In this document: positions 12,312 through 25,771 of the stretch, piece by piece | Layout of the letters: every line of letters starts with the position of its first letter | Numbering within the stretch: the stretch's first letter is position 1 | Assembly: GCA_014773175.1 (NCBI GenBank) | Contig: VXCM01000161.1 | Location: forward strand, 124,001-188,000 | Direction: 5' to 3' | Source: Lucifuga dentata | Taxonomy: Eukaryota; Chordata; Actinopteri; Ophidiiformes; Bythitidae | DNA: 64,000 bases | Position numbers and translations under genes: made by a program | Notes under the pieces: generated by a model | The model's input: the letters and a program-made list of their open reading frames with translations, nothing else | What the model was told of the DNA's origin: nothing | Database searches by the model: none

Positions 12312-15300
12312 CATCCTGATCATGTGTGCACACACATGCATGTGTACCAACTGGCTCAAGCGAACACTTTTTACAAGCAATGTATTTTAGGAGTTCTAAT
12401 AATTATATGATTGAAGTAAATGACAATTATCTATCTATAAAGATACTTTGTCTGTCTGTGGCACCAACATCTCTAGACCCCGCCACTGTATGAAGTTGAA
12501 ATTTGGTAGGTTCATTGCTCTGGACCCAAAGGACCTGCAGTGTCGTGTGTGAAGTTGTTTGGATGAGTGGTTCTTGAATTGAAGTGTGCCGGTAAAAAGT
12601 AGTCTCTGCAGCAGGATACGCTCTGGCTGGCTGTGGCGCACACCATAAAGTCCAGCCTGGTCTGAACAGGCATGTTTTCAACTCAAACCTCAAATCAATT
12701 GAGTGATCTAGTTCTATCCAGCAAAGACTATTTAAATACATAGTTTACGTGAATACAGTAAATATTCTGAACAATCAAGCTGTATCAATCAAGCAGTATG
12801 TATGAGATAGAAAAACAGAGACAAGTAAGCTAAACACGCATGATTGAGCATATTATGTCTTGACCAACGTTAAAACCAAACGCTCTCTGAATTCTGTGAT
12901 GTTTAATCATTTAAATTATAATTATTTATGCTTCAAATTCACTGCTTAGTCTCATGTTCTTCAACGTCTGTGAGAACAGCAAGACACTGCAGTGGAAAAG
13001 CATCTGGATCAGTCAGCTTTTCAGTTGCGCCCAGAGCCCCACTGGCTGGGATCCCACCTCACTTTCATTGTGCCATGGGGTTTCACTCTGTACCCTCTGA
13101 CTCACACGCGTTAGATTCCTTGGTCCACGTTTCAAGATGGGTTGAGTGGGTTGTCGAGATCAGTGCACTGTGCTGATTATGATACAGTGCACATCAGCAC
13201 CACATTAGCGTAACGCCACAAAAGCAAGTTACAAGTTACAGAAATCCACCACGTGCAACGTTTGTTAGAAAATAGTGTTTTCCATGAAGACACCTGTCAG
13301 AGTTTTGTTGAGGGGCGGAGGCGGCACGAAATTTGATGGAGGCAGCTGTCTCGCACTTCTCTATGCAGGGAAAACCCTGCCTTACATATATGGAAGAACC
13401 AAATCCATTTCCAGATGAATTGACTTCCAACAAAAATGTCTGTAGCAGTCTGTAGTGTGTAGAAGACAGAACAAAGCAACCTTTGTTATTTCTTTAATGG
13501 TGAGTTTACAGTAGACACTAGACAGAAAAACAGTAATGTTTGTTCATTTAACAGCAGTATTGGCTATGGCTGGTAAGATTGTTCTGTTTTTTTTACCTGA
13601 TACTTTAGCACAACACTAATACATAGTTTTAGGACCATTTCTGGAATTGTGAAAGCCTCTCTCAAATCCTAGGACCCACCAAACCCTGTGGCCTGCAGAC
13701 TACAAAAAATAAAAGCTTCCCACCCTGGTTATGGTGCCAGTGGTTGTAGTTTTTCCAACCCTGCAGTTAGCCTCATAATATCTTGGCATGGTGGTAATGC
13801 CGTTAATCTTGCAAACCTAGAACAAAAATGACAGAGCCAGCAGAACACAGATTCAAGACGGATCCCTGTAAAAATGAAGATACTTGAAGTTAAAACTGAA
13901 AGTTAAGAAAACATCACAATGCCCTTATGATGTAAAACCAACCAACCAACACTTCCAGTTTTTGTAACTCTTACGTTGTTATTTTGATAGAAAGCTACAG
14001 TAACCCAGGCCAAAATCTAGAATATGCATTACTGTAGTAATTAAGCTGTAAAATACTGTGACATTGGTTGTAAATTTTCTTGTTTTTAACACTCATTCAC
14101 CAGAAAATGTCCCTATGCTTCCTGCTTCTGCCCTGCTCCTTCCACCTACAGATATTATCGTTATCTTTTTTTTTTTTCTTAGTGCTGTTGCTGCACAGTA
14201 TAGCCCAGAAATTTGTTTTAAAGCACCAGCTATTCCAACATTTTGGAAGTATAAAATCTGTGGACCTAAATGCTACAGCATGTTAGCTGAAATATTAATA
14301 TGTTGACACTGGTGTTGGTGGTTCTGTGAGTAGAATGTGAGCCAGTGACTGTAAGGCAGCTAGCTTTACACAAGCTCTTCATCGTCGTTGCTCAAATGCC
14401 TTTGAGCAAGATATAAGCAAGATAACATGCTCCTGAAAATGTTAAAAGTGCTATTTTTGGCTTTGAGCCTAACCTTGTTAGTTATTGGTAATGTCAGCAG
14501 AGTATGTTTGGCTGCTATTAGAGATACATTTGAGAAATAAATCAAGGACATGACTAATTTTTTGGTCAAATGGGCTTCGCTGTTATGTGGGAAAAGGTTT
14601 GTGGCACTTATCTGCCACGTGCAAAAAGATATTGAAGGAGCTTCAGTGTAAAATATCAAAGTCTTTAAAATCACCCGCTGCGGAGCCCGCCCATGGGCTG
14701 TTTGAGTTCGGTGCTGCCACCTAGCTTGCAGTACATTTGTGTATTTGTACCTCACCGGTAAATACTTGCATAAACATAGACATATTACATATTAATAAAA
14801 ACGTTAGAGTGCCCTCTATCAAAAGTATGCATTGATTTTTTCGGCAAAAGTGGTGTGAAGAAAATAGGTTATTATGTCAGATAGAGTAAACTGGAAGTAG
14901 TTTTTAAATCCCACAGTTCCTTACCTTTAAACTAGTTTGGCATCAGATATCCACAAAGATGTTTTGTTGAGTGAAAAGCTATTACTCGGACACCAGAAAC
15001 ATTTCGTATATAACATGGCTCAGTGTAGCCATTAGGCTTGTTCACACAGAGTGAGTGCTTTTCTTTTTCCAGCCAGGATCTTTGGAAGAAAAGAAGCCAT
15101 CTTGGAGGATTCTAGCATAAAGATTGTGTATGCTGGGTCCTGAAATGCCCAACCAGGCAGCCTCCTTCGAAATCAGGTCAGGCCATCTTGATTGACGGGA
15201 AAAACTGACCAGTTAACAGGCAGACTTCCCGTGATTGACTGATTGTTTAGCCAATGAGATAAGCTTTCTAACGATATATTGTGTTGCTGGGTAGAGTTCA

Positions 15301-15960
15301 CACAGGCCTCTGTCTCTGCCAGTCGGAGACAGCTGTGGTCCATTAGCATAACAAAGGGAGGGGGAGAGGGGGACCCCAAAGTGTGAAAAGTAACACTTAA
15401 CACACAAAACAGCTCACTGAGCAGATACTTTATAATGCGTGGGGCAAACTAAAACAAATACACATTTTATCTAAAATATCAGTTGTTTACTTAGTGGTTT
15501 TTTTTAAAGGACTCCCAGTAGCTTTTTGTTTTCTTTAGCTCTGCCTGGATAATTACTTAGTAAACTGAGCATACAGAGCTCATTTTTGGTGCTATTACAT
15601 TCATATTTTATATAGGAATTGTTCAGACTTGTTGCTGTTCATCCAGTGCAACCAGAGCTCCATGAGACAAAGCCAAAGACAGGTTTTTGCAGTAAATAAG
15701 GTGGGTTTTTTTCCCAGCCGAGGATGAAAATTGACATTTATTTACTGTGGTTTACCTCTATTACTCTGGAACTGTAATATTTAGAGAGCAAATTTGATGA
15801 TTCACAAGAAACTACAATGTCTTAGCTTTCAGAAGAGCCCAAGCTTATGTCTGTACTCAAAGGGTGAAAGGTCATATAGCCATATTAGTTGGGTATGTCA
15901 TTTTTGGCCTTTTTATCCAAAATAAGGGGGTTAGGGTTAACAGGTTCTGTCTGGCTTCAG

Positions 15961-16038
15961 GTGGTTTGTGTCACCCGTCATGGTGTAGCTGAGTACCTGA
16001 TCCGTGAAGCAGCAGCAGCCAGCTTGCACTAAGCCAGG
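15961..16038 (+). other. ncor1: Probable 5' UTR part of ncor1 exon 2 (start-codon exon)
   Basis: The sequence ttctgtctggcttcag ending at 15,960 is a plausible acceptor upstream of the ATG at 16,039. A second possible acceptor is gccag at 16,034-16,038, directly before the start. The choice cannot be settled from sequence alone. Confidence 0.4.
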
Positions 16039-16212
16039 ATGTCCAGCAGCTCGGGATACCCCCCCAGCCAGGGGAGCTTCAGCAGCGAGCAGAGCCGGTA
16101 CCCGCCGCTCTNCTCGGGATACCCCCCCAGCCAGGGGAGCTTCAGCAGCGAGCAGAGCCGGTACCCGCCGCTCTCTGTCCAGTATACATTCAGCAGCGCA
16201 CGTCACCAACAG
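16039..16212 (+). CDS. ncor1: ncor1 coding exon 1 (start codon; internal assembly duplication)
   Basis: ATG at 16,039 opens [12 protein letters not shown], the NCOR1 N-terminus. The 62-bp block 16,050-16,111 is repeated exactly at 16,113-16,174 with one N between, adding 63 nt (21 codons) without shifting frame. Without the copy the exon encodes 37 residues, which align end to end with human NCOR1. Donor CAG|gtaaaa, phase 0. Confidence 0.95.
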
Positions 16213-19200
16213 GTAAAAACCTTCCTTCCATGCCATTTCACCTGAAGCCGGTGTGGTATCGGAGTCTTGCTTATCATGTGTTTGTCTTTGTTTACTTGTC
16301 AAGTGTAAGACTTGTTTATTACTGTTTGTATAATATCAGCTGTGCCTGTTTATTTGAAGGTGTTTGAGTTAAAATTTTGGCTTAAGGTCATCTGCTTTGT
16401 CTCTGGATTTTGACATGAAACTGTTGTTCAACAAGCTTTTCTGATTTGACAACTAAAATCAGCTGTAGGATTCAGAATTTTGTAATTAATAACACTAGCC
16501 ATCCACTTTACTGAAACTATACCACTATGCCTAGCCATGAATATTAGTTAATTAATTAAATCTCTTTTTCAGGAGTGTGTGGGGGTGTATAGAACTGCTT
16601 TCATGATTCTTGCTGCCTTTGTTGCACCTGTCAGAGACAACTTTCAACTTTTTTGATAGTTTTAAGTGTATGGAGTGCTGTGACTTCAAACTCCCAGCAT
16701 AGCTCCACCCAACATCCACTTTAAAGGAGGTTTAATCAGCCCAAATAACTGAAAACATCTGCATGGGCGTGCAGGGCCTTAAGCCAAACCTTGATGATCA
16801 CAAGCCAGAAAAGAGCACAACAGAGCCAAAGTTCACCTTATTAAAAACAGGGAAAGAAGAACACACAGACTGTAGAAGAAAACTGATGCATTTAGCTATA
16901 ATTACCTTTATGGACATTGTTAATTACTTAAGAGAACAGTATAGGAAATGAGAATTGTAACTTTTTTTTTTTGGATGTTATTGAGCCAGTGCAGGAACTC
17001 AGAGCTTAATTGAAGGAAAAACAAGTTAAATTCTAAAATAGTAAAAACCAGTACTTTTAAAAACAAGAACAAAATCTTTCTGTGATAGTAACAAACACGA
17101 TAACTTAGAGGATATTTGTTGGAAACCTGAGATCCATCAGTTACACTGTAGATGTTGTGTTTTTTGTATTTAGTGATTACTTCAGAAGCTGAGGGCCAAA
17201 GCGTCAAACTATAAAGAGCTGAGAAGAAGAACATCCTATAGCTCCACTAGTATGTCATGTATGTATATTATATGAGCTGCAGCTCCTCCATCCCATTGTC
17301 ATTTCCAGATCAAGATCTCAAATAGATATTTTCCTTACACCATTCAGTCCTAAAACCAGTTAGCCACAACATTATTTTAGGACTTGAGGTGACCAATTAT
17401 TTGGAGAGAATCAGAACCTCTTCCAGCCCTCAGAGCTTATTTACTATCACAGATAATAAACAAGCTTCTCTGTGTTTTCTAGACTGAGTTTCAAAGAGCT
17501 GATCGTAACATCTCAGGTCCAGTCAAGGCCTCTTAGAATCCAATCAATTTTTTGATCAAACATGTTTGATTTAATCTGCAGCTGTCACAGACCAAATCTT
17601 TGAGACACTCTCGCTAACCAATCAGTGTGCTTCAAAATACAGGTCAGACATTGTGGCATTCAACCATGTTGGAAAGCATCCGTGTTTATGTCTGTTCAGA
17701 ATGCCCCCATTTGAAGGTGGGGCGAAAAGCCTGACGTTACAAAATTGAGAGGTCTCCCCATCTCTCCATAAGAATTCTGCTTTTTCTGTGCTTCTTTGTC
17801 ACAGTGAATAATATAAACAGGGATAACGCTGCACATTTTCAGATATTCATCCTTTTCATGGTGTCACAGAGTTGTCAGTGACAGAAGTCGTTAGCGTGAA
17901 GAAAAATAAAAGAGCTTGAGAGGAAAAGTAAAACTCTGTCTGCTGGCACCCCTCAAAACACCTGGCCAATTACTGCGTGGAGGCACAGGATTCAATTCCT
18001 GCATTAGACTGACCATTTGCATTGTTCCGTACGTCCAGTTTGCTCTTCATAATGTTCAAATCATATTTAATAGCTGAAAGAGAGAGTACTGCTGAAAATA
18101 TTTTATGTATGAGCTCTCCCACATTCCTAGTTTTCTTTCTGTGATTGTGGGGTTTTGCTGACAGTACGCCTTGGAATTTAATACTTTTATTATTTTTTTA
18201 GGTCTTTTGCTACCATCAAAAGCAAACTTGTCATTACTTAGTATTTAAACCACAGCTTATACATTAAGATTAAATTTGTGTCAGTTTGTGTGGCTGTGTG
18301 AAACCTTAGCTTATGAGGCTGCTTGGCTAATTAGGAAAAGTGCTGTTAAATATTGCTCCAGTAAAATCGTGAGTGGGATTTATCAGTCTCCAATAACACT
18401 ATAATAATCATAAACATCAAGACTTGACAGCATATTTAAATGGACGTCACACACACACATAATCGCAGTGAAGTTCTTTTGTACAAGTGTGACTGATTTC
18501 TCGTGAGCACAATTTTATTATCAGGCCTGTGCAAATGAAGATTAGGCACGTGTACTAGCAACACATGCTATGCACTATGCATTTGTGTTTTCATGTTTGT
18601 CCCAGAATAATTTAATCTTCCTTGAAGGATGCTGTCACTGCTTCCATTTTGTGACCGAAACTGAGGCGTTGCACAATTAATTACATAATAATCGCTATAA
18701 TGAATTTCGCTATAATTATCAGCTAAACACACAATTTTGGTGCTTGGTGTCAATTTAAAACACAAATGCAGTAAATCTGTGTTGTTCCCAAATATAGATG
18801 AATTATCATTATAAAATATTGTAATCTGAATATTGAGTAAATAATGGATATTGATCATTTTCTCTCAGTTCAGCCAGAATTGGTGCAGCCCTATAAGCCT
18901 TCCCTCCCAGCCCGCCGCCCAGCTCTGTTTTTATTTGGCTTTTGTGAAGGCTGCATGCTATCTGCTGGTCACTTTTGGTGACATATTTCTTAGAAGCTAA
19001 CTTCCACAGAAAACTGTCTGCGGTAGATTTCTGAGCATTGGGACTGTTTGCTTAAATCTGGCACAAAAGCAGGAGTTTTGAAATGTTTCCCCTGACTGCA
19101 TTTGCTTGCACAGGTTTGTTTTCAGGTCACATTGTGCTGGTGGAATTCATGTGTTCTCTGCCCCAATAGCTTGATAAAAGGTTTTAAGTATTAAAAAGCC

Positions 19201-22200
19201 TCAGTCAGTTTGTTGCTTAACATCAAAAAAAATTTCATTCCAATTTGCCAGATAAGAGCAATGCTACAGGCCTTTGCTGTTTGCTGAGTGATAAGAGGTT
19301 AACATTGATGTTTCCGGGCTACCCTCTATTCTGTAATGTATTCTGTAATGTATTTTTTTGCATAGGGTTTTGTTTTGTTTTGTTTTTTTTCTTTTAAATC
19401 ATTCTGAAACATGATACTGGCTATTTTAAATGGGTATTATGATAGCAGACATGATTTGGGCACGACATCCTAATGCGCCTTGTTTTAATTGCAGATGTGT
19501 TGTATCTTGTGTTATTTTTTTTTTTGCATCCATTTTGCTCGGCAGACTTGTACAATGCTTTATGCTTTCTTTCAAACTAGGGCTGGACAATATGAAGTTT
19601 TTTTTTTACCTTTCTTATCCATAACGTCCACTTTCTTTGGGACAGTAACGGCTGTTTAACTGTTACTTTCTTTGTCATCATTTGATTTTTTTTCCCCTCT
19701 GGAGTTTCATCGCTTTCTGACATTTTTGTCTGACTTTTGCTCACATATCACCACACGGACTGCGGTGTGTTCACCATTAAGCTAAATGCTGCTTTGAGGA
19801 AGTGGGTGGGCTGTTATTATGACACTACCAGCAGATTGGCAAGTTTGTTCCAGTTCTGATACGCTATTGGCTGTTTGAGCTGTCATTAACTTACTGTATT
19901 CAAACACGATTTTCTATTGACTTTATATTAATGTCTTCATTTTTATATTGAAGATTTTTTTATATTGTGATGCGACTATATATGATTTGTATCGTCCAAC
20001 CCTATTTCACACTGCTCCAAGTTTGTTCAGATTAAGTTGTAAAGGTTGTGGCATGTACTTCTTGCCTTCAGGATTTCACCTCTCCGGCTATTCGGGCTCA
20101 CATGCAGGATCCACAGGGTCGGAGGAGACCATCTTTACTGTCTGAATTCCACCCTGGAACTGAAAGGTATGGATTTCCCTTCAAACAGCCTCATGCGGCC
20201 TGTCCAGGACTAAATATTTAATAGATGTTAATGCATCCACATGCTTACCATCTGCATCAAGGATTTCTAAATGTTTTAAAATTAGGGTCTATATTTTGAA
20301 ACTGTTAGATGTCTAGAGCAGAAATGTGTGCCAAAGCTAATAGTGGGGAAACAACAGTAAAAAATTAAAGTCTGTCATCTGAACACGTGGTATTTGCACA
20401 TTGTGTGAAGGCAAATTTGAATCCATATTTGTAGGGGATCTCTGGGGCTCCCAGCAGGGACGTCATGGATATCATGGATGTCCCCAGAGTTCAGTTTGGG
20501 AACCATACATCTAGACAGCTGTGTGTAACGTCTGATATCTCTCTTTCTGTGTGCTTGTTTACTTCTTTTCTCTGCAGGCCTCCAGAGAGACGCCATGGCT
20601 ACGAACAGCAGTTCCACTCTGTCACAGGCCAGTCTGAGCACGAGGCCTTAGAGGCTAAACGCCCTCGCTTGGAGACGGTCTCTGAGGGCCACATCACCTG
20701 CACCCCTTCCACTGCTGGGGGTGTTGTGATGCCCCTGGCCCATACAGTACCGGACAGCCTAAGAGCCACTGTGGAGGTCAAAAAGGTGAGCCCCGCTCCT
20801 CCCCACCAACTTAAAACTGCAAATCAAGATGTCAGAAACAAACAGAAACATGGTTGAAAAAAATTATCCAGTACAAATCGGATGATTTTTATTGTCGTAT
20901 TTATTAATGTGTTTTTGTTGATAGAAAATAAATTTGTAATAGTTTCTATTATTAACCTCAACTATGGATGTTGACACTCCTGACCACCCTCTGTAACGTG
21001 TCATGTCAGCATCTGTTTGGTGTGAACTGTTGGAAATAGATACCTACCAAAAGTTCAGAAGGCTGCTTCACCGGTATCATGGCTGCTTTATTGGCACCAC
21101 TGGACCAGATATTATCTATGTTTTTTTCCTGCAGATTCTGTACTGTAATTTGTGTCATCTGAATGAAGCATTTTGATCTTGCCAGGAGTCTCAGTTCAGC
21201 ATCAAAATGGAGTCCCCGTCCCCTAGAGGACCTACTCTACACATGGGGGAGGATCAGGACACTTCTCCTTCCAAACTGTCCAAAGAGGAGCTGATTCAGA
21301 GTATGGACCGCGTGGACAGAGAAATTGCTAAAGTGGAGCAGCAGATTTTCAAGTTGAAGAAAAAGCAGGTTGGTTTCCCAGTCAAAATGTTCTTTCTTTG
21401 CTGTGTTTTAGACATAACTGATATCTCCAAATGTGTGTAAGAAACCCTGGCACAAATTATGGTTAAAATTACATAAAACACCAACTCGGTAAGAATGTTA
21501 TGAAGAACTAGTAAAGGCTGTAACAAATATTGTATTTACATTTATGGTAGATGTGCAAATCCTGAATGTTTTTGTGCTGCTTTGAATTTACTCAGTCAAT
21601 CCAAACCGAAAAAGACAGTTCATATCCTCAGTTTGGATTGACTCAATCAATCCAAACTAAGGATATGAACTGTCTTTTTCACTTTTTAATCAAGCAGATT
21701 TGATCTTTCTAGTCACTCTGTGATACTTGAGTTGACTCATCTGGCTCAACGTAATTGGGATTTTACTCACGGTGAGATCTGCAAAATTAGAGTTGAATGG
21801 GTTCTGACCCCTGTGATTTGTTCTTTATATAGTTTAGGTACGGTTTGCAGAGAAATGCTAAGAGGAACACGTGATGTAGAAAAGGCATAATAGGCCAAGG
21901 GTGAATATATTTATAGCTCTGGATTAAAAACACTTAGGTCATGCTTAAAATAATCGCTAGTCTCGATGTGTTTGACCTGTTGAGAATCTTTGCTTAAGTC
22001 TTTCCTGAAAACAGTCTCTCTTGCTAAGCTGCAGATTAGCTAGTCGTCACAGTGATGTGTTTAATCAGCACACAGGGTCCTCTCTGTCTGTGCCAAGAGT
22101 GTTTCAAAGCACATTTTTTGGCTTGTAAGGTGCTTAGGAAGGTGTGCATCACAAACTTGTGTCCCTCCATGTCTGTTCCAAAAGCTGCTGGCAGATGGAA

Positions 22201-25200
22201 TTTCAGAGCTGTGGGCTTCTGCTTGCTATCAAACCCATCTTCCTGTCTTACCCTCCTCTTGATGGGGACATCAGTTTGTTTTTAAAACTTTGTCTGTGGC
22301 TGTTTTCCTTGAATTCTTTTCAGAATTATGTTGGTAGATAGGAATGTAAGCCAAGCTTTGCTGGGAGAGAGTACTTTCTGTAAGTTTTTCCAGTCTGCTT
22401 TTCCAAAGATTTTCAGGAATTTATTTGTTTGTTTGAGGTATTTCAGGAACTCATGTCCTTGTAACCTGGTAGTGTATATAACCTTTAACTTGTAAACACT
22501 AACCCACCAGTTCAGCTGTCTGCCAGCATCAGCATGGCCGCAGTGGCAGAAACCTTCAATTCTATTTAAAAAAAAAAAAAAAAAAANAAAAAAAAAAAAA
22601 AAAAAGCTGTGCTTGAACATGCAGGTAGGAAATCATCTGATAATGCCTGCATGGCCTCACATATCAAAAACTGGGATCAGGTCAACTCAGTGTAGCTGGA
22701 GCTGAGTTTTCACTGCGTCAGCGTTAGTGCTGTGGAAAAAATTAACACAGATGAAAAACATGCACAGTCTTTAATTGGGTGATAATCTTTCCCCTTTCCT
22801 GTGTATATTCTGTGTGTTTCTGCTTGTATGCTATTGGTCAAAATATTTTGCGTTATCTCTTAGCAACAACTCGAGGAGGAAGCGGCCAAGCCCGTGGAGC
22901 CAGAAAAGCCAGTGACCCCTCCCCCGGTGGAGCACAAGCACCGTAGCATCGTCCAGATCATCTACGATGAGAACAGGGTTGGTTGTTTGCTGCAAACACA
23001 CGACGCACAATCAAAAAACACTGAATCACTTCAGCTTTCTTTAGTTGTTATTCAATTTTTTGCTGTTAGTGTTTGTGGCTCTTCTGTGCACTCTAAAAGA
23101 CAGACAGAAGGCTCTTTGTTGAAGCAGTATTTTAAGTTTAAGTGTGGCTGCTATGAAGTCATTTTAGTTAAGGTTTGTACTTTTTGTGCATTGAGGCTTT
23201 GAAGGTAGTAGTGTGGGAAAGGAAGTGCGTTTGAACTTTTTTTTTTTGACTGTGTTTATTATTTTCTGCAATCTATTTTTGTTAACGTTGTAAAATCTAT
23301 TTATATATAATTTTTTTTTTTTTTTACCATAATTCAAGCTGAATTGTAGATGCAGGCTTCGTTATCTGTATTTAACAGTAGGGGAGGGAGGGATGGAGCG
23401 AGTGGTGTGTATTCATGGAGGTCACTGTAGTTCATGTCTGTCAGACAGTGTTGTGGCAGCACAGCACTGAGACACGCCTTCCCTCCCAGCCAGCCATTAA
23501 CCCTTCAGGCCTGAAAACTGCTGCAGCTTTCTGCACAACTTCCAGCCTTGCAACCTGCTCAAATACCTCAGTATGTAGAAGGAGGTTTATGAAAATAGAA
23601 TAAAGCGTTATTCAGAATAAGTCTAATAATGTTGAATGAGCAGACAGTCTGCTTTTCCAACACTATTAATTATTCTACAGCGGGAAAATTCTTCTTATTT
23701 TTTTCCCTTGTGTCATGTTTTGCTTCATTCAGGCAGGTGCAGCTGCTCAGTTTTTGAATTTGTCATTTGCAGAAGCTTATAGTCCAAGATCAGATTAAAT
23801 GCATCTGAAAAGGATAAAGCAGGGATCCAACTTTTTTTTTTGCCAGGACTTAAAGATATTATTCACTTTTATTTGGTTTACTGTTTTACTGTCTTTATGC
23901 CATCTTCTCCTTATCAGGAACATAATTAGGAATAATCAGGAGCATAGTTATTGTTAACCAATGCATTGCCATATTTAGGCACATTGTAAATTCCACAGTA
24001 TAAAGGAGAGCTTAACGCAACATTTTCGTACATTTTATTTCCATGAAATAATCTAGATATTATATCAATCTTCAGTTCAGTTGTTGTGGTCAGTCCCGGC
24101 GGCAGAGCAAATTAATTGGCAGGGCATTTGATGATGATGGGCGGGCATCATGATCAGATTTGATTGTTGACCGGGGGGGGGATCGCGAAAACTCGGCATT
24201 TATTAATATTCACTCCAAGGTTGATTTTGCGTACCCAACATAACGTTTTATGTTTAACTCAGCACACATCTTTGTTGTGCCTAAAACTGAATCCTTACCC
24301 AGAATTGCATCCCCACTCCCGGACAATGGATCATGTAATCTAAGACAATATTTATTACTTTGAAAAACTTTTATCAAACAGTGATTATGGCACTTCTTAG
24401 GGGCAATATAATAGGTATATGGGCAGCATCGATTATTGTCCACTCTTATTTTGTCGTTATTTGTGCCGAAAAATACATCCCGTCCTTTCTCAGCCCTGAG
24501 GAGGCTCACATGCACCAAACTCTCCCTGTCACATCCAAACAGCCCCAAATGTGAGCTGTTAAAGCAATTTCTTTCCTTCATCTTGGGGATGTAAATCTCG
24601 GCAGGGATGTATTTCACCTGTTCATCTGCTCATAGTCCGTGCGCCCGCCCGGTGTGTGCGCCTTTACGCACGGCCTGTGTACCTGTACAGCCAAATGGCT
24701 CAGATATTAATGTGACCTGACACACACCTCCATATGCTGTTCACAAGCATTTTCTCTTTTTTTTTCTGTCAAAAGTATCGGCACCAAATCATCATCATTG
24801 GATGATGTGAATCCATCTTAATTTCTCGTGTTGCCAAACTTTACTGAGGAACAGTCATAAATTCACGTCGCGACAGGTGTAAATTTGACACATTTTGCAG
24901 CCTGTTTGTTTAGATTAAATTCATTTTAATTACTCGTAATTCCCCAAATAGGCTATGACATGCACAGTGTATTACCCGCACCCAAGAAAATTTACAACAT
25001 TTAGGCTACAAACTCGTGTATAAAGTATACAAACGTACACTTATTATAAAGCATAGCAATTAAAGCAGATTAAAGCCCAAACTGAGATTACGTGTAAAAC
25101 AAAATCAACAAAAAAACACCACCGTAGGGCCGGTGAAGGTCACACTCACTTACGCACTATGTTATCTGTCTGTTGCAAGATCAAATTGCATATATATACA

Positions 25201-25739
25201 AAACGGTTATGCCAATCCAAAAGTGTGGATAGTGCGTTGGTCCTCTGGGTTTATCACCTTATATTGCCATGACTTAAATTTACTATTCATCTGTCCGTCC
25301 ATCCCGATAGCTGATCTTATTGTCAGTGGTCAGCGAACCTCATTCCCAGCCACCTGCCAATGTGATCCCTCCATTTCATCGTTGTCATCAAATAACAATA
25401 CTGTACTTTTGTAGTGAAGATGCATCTGTGTTGTGCTGCTATGATAATAACCATTACTGTCTTAGTTGATAGTTGTTTTAAATTATAGGACATCAACCAG
25501 ATACTCCAACACACAGAACATAAATACCTTAAACAGGTGAGTCAGATAATATCTACTGAAGTCCCGGTCATGCTTGCTGAGCGCTGACAGCAGCACCTGG
25601 ACAGTGACTGACAGCAGTCATGTATTTTTTACAGTTTTGCAGTGAGGACGCATTTGAGTTGTTTTGCTATATTCTCTGTTGTCTTATTTGATAGCAGAGA
25701 AGTTGTTTTAAATTATAATAGGATAGTGGATAGATTCTN

Positions 25740-25771
<32 letters not shown>

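Larger units (their letters stand above)
9739..15960 (+). other. ncor1: Presumed 5' UTR intron of ncor1
   Basis: No coding exon is recognisable here on either strand. The stretch contains an AT palindrome (11,251-11,274), a LINE 3' tail (about 11,140-11,185) and a small hAT element (12,052-12,311). A 129-codon minus-strand open frame at 14,366-14,755 has no recognisable domain. Confidence 0.5.

Noticed and set aside
14366..14755. 129-codon minus-strand open frame
   Set aside because: No recognisable domain, no splice context and no start-site support; it may be transposon-derived but I cannot show it.
15924..15941. Telomere-like ggggttagggttaac
   Set aside because: Only two partial TTAGGG units, expected by chance.
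17985..18000. tRNA B-box-like ggattcaattcc as a tRNA gene or SINE head
   Set aside because: No matching A box or cloverleaf arms could be found around it.
24210..24617. 135-codon minus-strand frame inside the hAT-like element as transposase
   Set aside because: I see no hAT catalytic or BED zinc-finger motifs, so I did not call a transposase.
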